Shown piece by piece: positions 6,893-10,713 of a DNA stretch of 10,713 bases. The stretch comes from an uncultured Clostridia bacterium (lineage in GTDB: Bacteria; Bacillota; Clostridia; Lachnospirales; Lachnospiraceae). A program made the translations under genes and the position numbers. Each line of letters opens with the position of its first letter. The first letter of the stretch is position 1. The notes under the pieces are model-generated. The model searched no databases, was not told the DNA's origin, and saw only the letters and a list, made by a program, of their open reading frames with translations. The stretch lies in the NCBI GenBank assembly GCA_946623485.1, contig CAMORF010000040.1, forward strand, positions 1-10,713, written 5' to 3'.

Positions 6893-6915
6893 ATCTGCCA
6901 TTGCAAGGCAGCTCC

Positions 6916-6950
6916 AAAAAACGGATCGAGTAGGACGAATCCTACTCGAT
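6916..6950 (-). terminator. Strong intrinsic terminator after the P-loop gene
   Basis: On the minus strand a perfect 11-bp stem (ATCGAGTAGGA with TCCTACTCGAT, 6940-6950 and 6925-6935) closes a TTCG tetraloop, followed by CCG and six T (6921-6916). This is a textbook Rho-independent terminator. It ends 37 nt before the adaptor start, so little room remains for a downstream promoter. Confidence 0.93.
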
Positions 6951-6992
6951 GCTCACGGCTGATGCCGCACTATGAATTCGTATCTCGAACCT

Positions 6993-7427
6993 TTACAGTT
7001 CCGCTACTACCATGGAACGATATTCTTCCGGAAGCTGATCCTTCGTCAGAGAGATGCTGATGATGAAATCAACATGGAACTGGGTGCTGATCGATGAAAG
7101 CTGCTTCAGAACCGGAATCAATGCGTCCAGGTCCATGTCACTGCTTTCAAGTCTTGCGATCTTGAGGAAGCTGTCCAGATACACTTTTTCCAGGTCGTGA
7201 TCCTGGGAAATGATCCCGAGGATGAAACCGATAAATTCGTCCGCGTCGGTGAGCGGGTACTGTGTCATGTCGATAAGACGGATGCGATTGTTCAGTTCAA
7301 ACATATGCTGCGTGTTTTTATCCAGATAGACAACATTCCCTGTTGCTTCCTTCACTTCCCGGTTTGCTTTCTCAAGCAATACTTTGGTCTTACCTTTTCC
7401 CTTTTCACCGATGATGAACTGTATCAT
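6993..7427 (-). CDS. Small P-loop NTPase-like conserved protein
   Basis: A 144-residue protein starting MIQFIIGEKGKGKTKVLLEK. Residues 7-14 (GEKGKGKT) form a Walker A motif at the very N terminus. A hydrophobic strand (FHVDFIISIS, about 119-128) may be a Walker B-type strand, but no clear DE pair is seen. LDKNTQHMFELNNRIRLIDM (35-54) and DEFIGFILGIISQDHDLEKV (62-81) look conserved to me from similar Lachnospiraceae proteins, some of which carry the loose label PilT-like. The start ATG 7427 has AGGAGGG at eight bases. The frame runs on upstream to 7616, but that part is low-complexity leader. It has its own promoter, leader and terminator, so it is probably monocistronic. Function is unknown; binding of ATP or GTP is inferred only from the Walker A motif. 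It lacks the size and domains of true PilT. Confidence 0.82.
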   Translation of the reverse strand: MIQFIIGEKGKGKTKVLLEKANREVKEATGNVVYLDKNTQHMFELNNRIRLIDMTQYPLTDADEFIGFILGIISQDHDLEKVYLDSFLKIARLESSDMDLDALIPVLKQLSSISTQFHVDFIISISLTKDQLPEEYRSMVVAEL

Positions 7428-7636
7428 GTTTGATGCCCTCCTAATGAAGTGGTGGTGCCGGAAGAACCTTCGAGGAATGCTCTTATAATCATCCCTGTCC
7501 GGCTGCCTCTGAGACACCGGTTGTGTTATTCCGAATGATCTTTCAGGATGCCAGGCATCCCGAGAGAGAAATGTGCTGAAACTTCCGGGCTGCCTGCCCG
7601 AAACCGCTGGTGTCAAATCTTTTGCGTATGATCCCT
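7428..7636 (-). promoter_or_regulatory. Structured 5' leader of the P-loop gene, about 210 nt
   Basis: Between the predicted transcription start and ATG 7427. Hairpins visible in the minus-strand RNA include GGATGCCTGGCATCC (7546-7560), TTCGGGC/GCCCGGAA (about 7583-7602), GGGATG/CATTCC around ATTATAAGAG, and GAAG/CTTC. The last two are enclosed by GCCGG/CCGGC just before the ribosome site. The first half of that enclosing helix can instead pair upstream in CCGG...CCGG, so two folds exclude each other. I recognise no known riboswitch class. Regulation by this leader is an inference. Confidence 0.4.
7436..7442 (-). promoter_or_regulatory. Ribosome binding site of the P-loop gene
   Basis: AGGAGGG on the minus strand, eight bases before ATG 7427. 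It fixes this start against the longer open frame reaching 7616. Confidence 0.85.
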
Positions 7637-7642
7637 GAAAAC

Positions 7643-7671
7643 AGTATAGCTTTTCATGGATGAAATTACAA
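7643..7671 (-). promoter_or_regulatory. SigA-type promoter for the P-loop gene
   Basis: Minus strand: -35 TTGTAA (7671-7666), a 17-bp spacer and -10 TATACT (7648-7643), matching consensus at 4/6 and 5/6. Start of transcription is expected near 7636. A 13-bp inverted repeat TTACA-ACC-TGTAA (7666-7678) covers the -35 box and could be an operator. Confidence 0.7.
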
Positions 7672-7690
7672 CCTGTAACGCAACTTCAAT

Positions 7691-7716
7691 GCCAATCAAC
7701 AGCGCCAATCAACAGC
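7691..7716. repeat. Perfect 13-bp tandem duplication
   Basis: Two abutting copies of GCCAATCAACAGC, 20 bp upstream of the -35 box of the P-loop promoter and about 38 bp after the carboxypeptidase stop. The rest of the 7679-7753 stretch holds no gene and no convincing terminator for the carboxypeptidase gene. Confidence 0.9.
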
Positions 7717-7753
7717 GAATGAGTGAATTCCCTTCTGCTGGCTGCTCTCCCCT

Positions 7754-8842
7754 TCAGCCGGAAGACGGAACCAGAGACAGAACCTGGTTCATTTCCGGAT
7801 ACAAGGTTTCTTTGGAATCAGAGTGCAGGATGACGGAGATAAATGGATTCCCGTACAGGTCTTTGCTGATCAGCGCAAGACATGCACCGGCATCATTCGT
7901 GGTCCCTGTTTTCCCGCCGTAGATGATTACATTGGATGGCTTGGATGCCTCACCCGTCAGATAATGGTCAGTTGATTCCCAGGTCATGGCGTAGGCGTCT
8001 CCATCCGCGTCCGTATACTCTGCATAGTAATTCTGTCTTTGTATGATGTCCATAAACAGGTCATACTTCATGGCGGCATTCATCATCAGATAAATGTCAT
8101 AAGCGCAGGTATAATGGTTATCCGCAGTGAGGCCATGGGCATTGACAAAATGCGTGTGGGTTGCTCCCAGCGCAAGCGCAGTCTGGTTCATCATATCAAC
8201 AAAATGATTGATGTCCCCGCCTCCAACATATTTCGCGATCATCTGCGCAGCATCATTGCCGGAAGCAATGAGCATGCCATACATCAGCTGCTTGAGCGTG
8301 AGCTTGTCTCCTCTGTGCAGCTCGCAGACAGAAGACCCCTCTTCTATGTCAAAAGCCGCGTCATCCACCGTGACCATGTCATCCATGTTCCCATTCTGCA
8401 GGGCGACCAATGCCGTCATGATTTTTGTGATCGAAGCTGGAGATCTTCTTTCGAAAATGTTTTTCGCGTAGACAACCTTTTCCTGTGTCAGGTCAAACAG
8501 TGCAGCTTCCGCGGCACTGATAAAGACTGCATCCGCATCCACATCAGATTGTGTCACACACAGGCCATTCGCAAATGGAATTGCCTTTCTCATCCCGGAG
8601 CCTCCTGAATGGATTCCGAATACCGCGTTCTCGGTATGATATGGCATCCTCAATCCGCTGTCATGGGATCTGAAGACAAAGTGCCATACGCCCATGACCA
8701 GGGCTGCGGTAACCGCAAGCAGGAGTATGGCAATGATGACAAGGTTTCTCTGCGCTTTTGCCTGCGCCCTTTCCCGGGCACGGATGCGGTTCCACTCCCG
8801 CTGTGTGTAATAATCAGGCTTCTGAATTCGTTGTTTCCCCAT
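7754..8842 (-). CDS. D-alanyl-D-alanine carboxypeptidase, peptidase family S11
   Basis: Low-molecular-weight penicillin-binding protein that removes the terminal D-Ala from peptidoglycan stem peptides. All three active-site motifs are present in 362 residues: SITK (Ser137-Lys140, nucleophile Ser137), SGN (194-196) and KTG (311-313). The N terminus is unusual for DacA-type enzymes. A basic cytoplasmic tail (residues 1-31, many Arg/Lys/Gln) leads into one transmembrane helix (about 33-56) instead of a cleavable signal peptide. The usual C-terminal beta domain and amphipathic anchor are absent, since the protein ends about 50 residues after KTG. It is thus a type II membrane protein held by its N terminus. 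An in-frame TGA four codons upstream of ATG 8842 rules out a longer form. AAAGGA is 14 bases away, farther than ideal, inside a tandem repeat. It follows mgsA by 80 nt. Confidence 0.93.
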   Translation of the reverse strand: MGKQRIQKPDYYTQREWNRIRARERAQAKAQRNLVIIAILLLAVTAALVMGVWHFVFRSHDSGLRMPYHTENAVFGIHSGGSGMRKAIPFANGLCVTQSDVDADAVFISAAEAALFDLTQEKVVYAKNIFERRSPASITKIMTALVALQNGNMDDMVTVDDAAFDIEEGSSVCELHRGDKLTLKQLMYGMLIASGNDAAQMIAKYVGGGDINHFVDMMNQTALALGATHTHFVNAHGLTADNHYTCAYDIYLMMNAAMKYDLFMDIIQRQNYYAEYTDADGDAYAMTWESTDHYLTGEASKPSNVIIYGGKTGTTNDAGACLALISKDLYGNPFISVILHSDSKETLYPEMNQVLSLVPSSG

Positions 8843-8845
8843 ATC

Positions 8846-8916
8846 AGATCAATCGTTCCTTTAGATCAATCAGCTTCATTAGATCCAATCGTTCCTATAG
8901 AATAATCGCTTCTTTG
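8846..8916. repeat. Four imperfect 17-18-bp tandem units between mgsA and the carboxypeptidase gene
   Basis: Units begin at 8846, 8863, 8881 and 8899, each starting AGA and close to AGATCAATCGTTCCTTT. The first and third agree best (AGATC, AATCGTTCCT, TAG), and the second and fourth share AATC and CTTC. The block fills 71 of the 80 intergenic bases. On the gene strand the unit reads AAAGGAACGATTGATCT, so the only plausible ribosome site of the carboxypeptidase gene is part of unit one. Confidence 0.75.
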
Positions 8917-8922
8917 CTGCTG

Positions 8923-9327
8923 TCAGTGATACATCTCCCGCCAGTCAAGGTCCCCCCGGTCAAGTGCCTTCAGGAGAATCTCCGCTGAGGCGATATTTGT
9001 CGCAAGAGGGACATTATGAAGGTCGCACATGCGGATCACCTTTGACAGGTCTGCGACATCATTCCTGGTGGAGGAAGTACTTTCAGGATCCCGGAAGAAC
9101 AGGACCAGATCCATCTGGTTCTGTTCAACCATGGCGCTCATCTGCTGCTCTCCGCCAACATGGCCTTCCAGGAATTTGTGCACAGGCAGCCCGGCCGCAT
9201 CCTGGATCAATCTTCCTGTGGTTCCTGTCGCATAAAGATCATGGCCGGACAGAATCCCCCGGTAGGCGATACAGCAGTTCTGCATCAGCTTTTTCTTTGC
9301 GTCATGCGCGATAAAACCGATTTTCAT
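8923..9327 (-). CDS. mgsA: Methylglyoxal synthase family protein
   Basis: Family enzymes convert dihydroxyacetone phosphate to methylglyoxal and phosphate. The 134-residue size and layout fit: MKIGFIAHDAKK at the start (His8, Asp9), the phosphate-binding YATGTTG (32-38), GGEQQ (58-62), LVLFFRDP (74-81), NVPLATNIASAEILL (105-119). By hand alignment to E. coli MgsA, the general base Asp71 is replaced by Glu60 and His98 by Thr87. Asp20, Asp91 and Asp101 are kept as Asp9, Asp80 and Asp90. The C terminus (ALDRGDLDWREMYH) resembles B. subtilis MgsA. AAGGAG precedes ATG 9327 by 12 bases, a wide gap. It follows rodA by 150 nt, an order I associate with Lachnospiraceae. The family call is firm; normal activity is less certain because of the two changed residues. 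Confidence 0.9.
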   Translation of the reverse strand: MKIGFIAHDAKKKLMQNCCIAYRGILSGHDLYATGTTGRLIQDAAGLPVHKFLEGHVGGEQQMSAMVEQNQMDLVLFFRDPESTSSTRNDVADLSKVIRMCDLHNVPLATNIASAEILLKALDRGDLDWREMYH

Positions 9328-9353
9328 GGGTCGCTGTCTCTCCTTTCTCTTTC

Positions 9354-9383
9354 AAGTAGGTCCTTAAACAGTATGTCCTTAAA
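9354..9383. repeat. 15-bp tandem duplication in the rodA-mgsA gap
   Basis: AAGTAGGTCCTTAAA (9354-9368) abuts CAGTATGTCCTTAAA (9369-9383), 13 of 15 bases identical. It lies just upstream of the mgsA ribosome site. The rest of the 9328-9477 gap shows only weak promoter-like matches and no clear terminator for rodA. Confidence 0.75.
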
Positions 9384-9477
9384 AGCCTGCCATGAAAACA
9401 GACGATCTGTGACAGGTCTTTCATGAATGAATAACGATATACAATAATAGTGAAAGGCACTCCTGCGTAGACCGGCA

Positions 9478-10635
9478 TTATCCTGAGGCAAGATAAGTCG
9501 GACGGAACCTGCGTTTCAGAGGATCTGTCTCAGCAGGGGAACGCTTCGGCTGGAGCCCGACGTTCAGCACCAGGCCGATCTGCATACAGAAGGTCACAAG
9601 AGATGTAACCCCGTAGCTGACAAACGGAAGCGTAATCCCGGTATTTGGCATCAGACCTGTGGTAACACCGATGTTTAAGGCACTCTGGAACAGAATCAGG
9701 GAACCGACTCCCATGCAGATCAGCATGCCTGCTTTTTCCCTGGCACGCATGCCTACCCTCACACATAGGATGGCGATGACCAGCTCCAGCGTCACAATTG
9801 CGAGGCATCCCGCAAAGCCGAGTTCCTCCCCTGCAACCGCAAAGATAAAATCTGTCTGCGGCTCTGAGATGAAGTTGCCGTTCTTGACGGAATTGACTGC
9901 GTTGGTATTGAGCCCTTTTCCATAAAGCTGCCCGGATCCGATCGCGATGATGGAGTTTTGCTGCTGATAGGCTTCATCTGCGTATTCCATTGGACGAAGC
10001 CAGGACAGGATCCGGTTACGCTGATAATCCTCTATCAATTTCTGGTCCGGGCTGAGCACAATGCTTAAGAAGATTGCTGCGCTGGGAACAGCGATTGCCA
10101 GGATGGAAAGAATAATCTTCCAGCTCAGGCCAGCCGTAAACAGTATAACACAAAAAATCAACGCTGTGACGATCGTTGTGGACAGATCCGGTTCTCTGTA
10201 GATCAGATACAGCGGGACAGCCAGGATCAGGAGGGAACCAATCAAAACCTTTGGCGTGTTCAGCTTTGCGTCATGCTGCTGGAAATAGCCCGCAAAAAAC
10301 ACAATCAGCGCCATCTTCATCAGGTCAGAGGGCTGGAACTGAACGCCGATGTTGATCCATCTGGTAGCTCCTCCTACATTGACGCCGATCAGCAGGACGG
10401 CCACCAGAAGCAGGCAGCCGATCAGAAACAGGATCCATCTCATCCTGACAAAAACCGTGTAGTCAAAAAGGGACATCGCAAGCATGACCCCAATCCCGAT
10501 CAGCAGTCCGAAGGTCTGCCTGGTCTGGGACGATTGCTGCGCGCTTCCGATGACCATGATCCCGATTACAGATAATGCAATTACTGCCGCAATCAAAGGA
10601 AAACTGTAATTCCTGATCTTATATTGACGAAACAT
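9478..10635 (-). CDS. rodA: SEDS peptidoglycan polymerase, RodA type
   Basis: Polytopic membrane glycosyltransferase that polymerises lipid II into glycan strands together with a class B penicillin-binding protein. The 385-residue protein has about ten hydrophobic segments. SEDS signatures are GGATRWINIG (88-97) and QPSDLMKMALI (101-111), YREPDLST (146-153), YQRNRI (204-209), GSGQLYGKG (233-241), EPQTDFIFAVAGEELGF (258-274) and LMPNTGITLPFVSYG (328-342). Asp262 matches the essential catalytic Asp of RodA. Val343 stands where many SEDS proteins have Gly after SYG. RodA is favoured over FtsW by the GATRWINIG and EPQTDFIFA forms and by the following mgsA. Start ATG 10635 is preceded by GAGG at about five bases. 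Its PBP2 partner is not in the window. Confidence 0.93.
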   Translation of the reverse strand: MFRQYKIRNYSFPLIAAVIALSVIGIMVIGSAQQSSQTRQTFGLLIGIGVMLAMSLFDYTVFVRMRWILFLIGCLLLVAVLLIGVNVGGATRWINIGVQFQPSDLMKMALIVFFAGYFQQHDAKLNTPKVLIGSLLILAVPLYLIYREPDLSTTIVTALIFCVILFTAGLSWKIILSILAIAVPSAAIFLSIVLSPDQKLIEDYQRNRILSWLRPMEYADEAYQQQNSIIAIGSGQLYGKGLNTNAVNSVKNGNFISEPQTDFIFAVAGEELGFAGCLAIVTLELVIAILCVRVGMRAREKAGMLICMGVGSLILFQSALNIGVTTGLMPNTGITLPFVSYGVTSLVTFCMQIGLVLNVGLQPKRSPAETDPLKRRFRPTYLASG

Positions 10636-10674
10636 CAGTACCTCACCCCGGGAATAATATTCAATATTTGTATT

Positions 10675-10698
10675 AGGAAACGAATTGATTCGTTTCCT
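10675..10698 (-). promoter_or_regulatory. Perfect 11-bp inverted repeat upstream of rodA
   Basis: AGGAAACGAAT, two bases, then the exact complement, 40 nt before the rodA start codon. On the plus strand it is followed by TTTT, but the genes here run on the minus strand, where it is followed by AATACAAATATT. It could be an operator, a leader hairpin, or a weak terminator of the unseen upstream gene. Confidence 0.5.
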
Positions 10699-10713
10699 TT
10701 TCGCGCCGGCTGC

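Noticed and set aside
6880..6906. Longer adaptor from TTG 6906
   Set aside because: It would place the only good ribosome site (6887-6892) within the coding region, and no ribosome site precedes 6906.
7428..7616. N-terminal extension of the P-loop protein to 7616
   Set aside because: The extension is low-quality sequence without family features, while ATG 7427 has AGGAGGG at ideal spacing and begins directly with the nucleotide-binding strand.
7560..7636. Cyclic-di-GMP (GEMM) riboswitch, suggested by ATACGCAAAA in the leader
   Set aside because: The remaining conserved elements of that class, including the receptor helix pair and its tetraloop contact, are not present.
8846..8916. CRISPR array
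   Set aside because: Units are only 17-18 bp, degenerate and directly abutting, with no spacers and no cas genes.
9384..9477. Promoter for mgsA in the rodA-mgsA gap
   Set aside because: The best match (TTTTCA, 17 bp, CATACT) is only 4/6 in both boxes, not enough to annotate.

Overview
The window looks like chromosomal core DNA of a low-to-mid GC Gram-positive anaerobe of class Clostridia, most likely Lachnospiraceae. This rests on protein families and gene order read by eye: a SepF/YggS cell-division pair preceded by a single-pass HlyD-like adaptor, a small P-loop protein of a type I associate with that family, a RodA-type SEDS protein followed by methylglyoxal synthase and a D,D-carboxypeptidase, and an XerS-like tyrosine recombinase. 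No search was run, so genus and species are not claimed.

Layout. One gene, an XerS-like recombinase (3-1061, 5' end outside the window), lies on the plus strand. Everything else is on the minus strand, read from right to left: rodA (10635-9478), mgsA (9327-8923), dacA-type carboxypeptidase (8842-7754), a P-loop protein with its own promoter and a roughly 210-nt leader (7427-6993), a strong intrinsic terminator (6950-6916), an HlyD-like adaptor (6879-5488), yggS (5479-4781), sepF (4784-4170), a repeat-rich gap with a probable terminator, then aroB (3912-2779), lspA (2789-2279 region, ending at 2292) and rluD (2246-1263). rluD and the recombinase converge on a 163-bp palindromic, MITE-like element (1104-1266).

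Function. Most genes serve the cell envelope and division. RodA polymerises glycan strands, the carboxypeptidase trims stem peptides, SepF tethers FtsZ to the membrane, LspA processes lipoproteins, and the adaptor probably sits outside the membrane on a single anchor. YggS (PLP homeostasis), AroB (shikimate pathway), MgsA (methylglyoxal bypass) and RluD (23S rRNA pseudouridylation) are housekeeping passengers. yggS-sepF and aroB-lspA overlap and are probably translationally coupled.

What stands out is between and around the genes rather than a new multi-gene system. Four separate intergenic gaps carry short tandem duplications of 13-19 bp. A second, partial copy of the palindromic element's end lies at the sepF/aroB junction, where ylmG, ylmH and divIVA would be expected. 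The P-loop gene has a structured leader. MgsA differs from the E. coli and B. subtilis enzymes at two active-site positions. I see no CRISPR array, prophage, complete insertion sequence, tRNA or rRNA.
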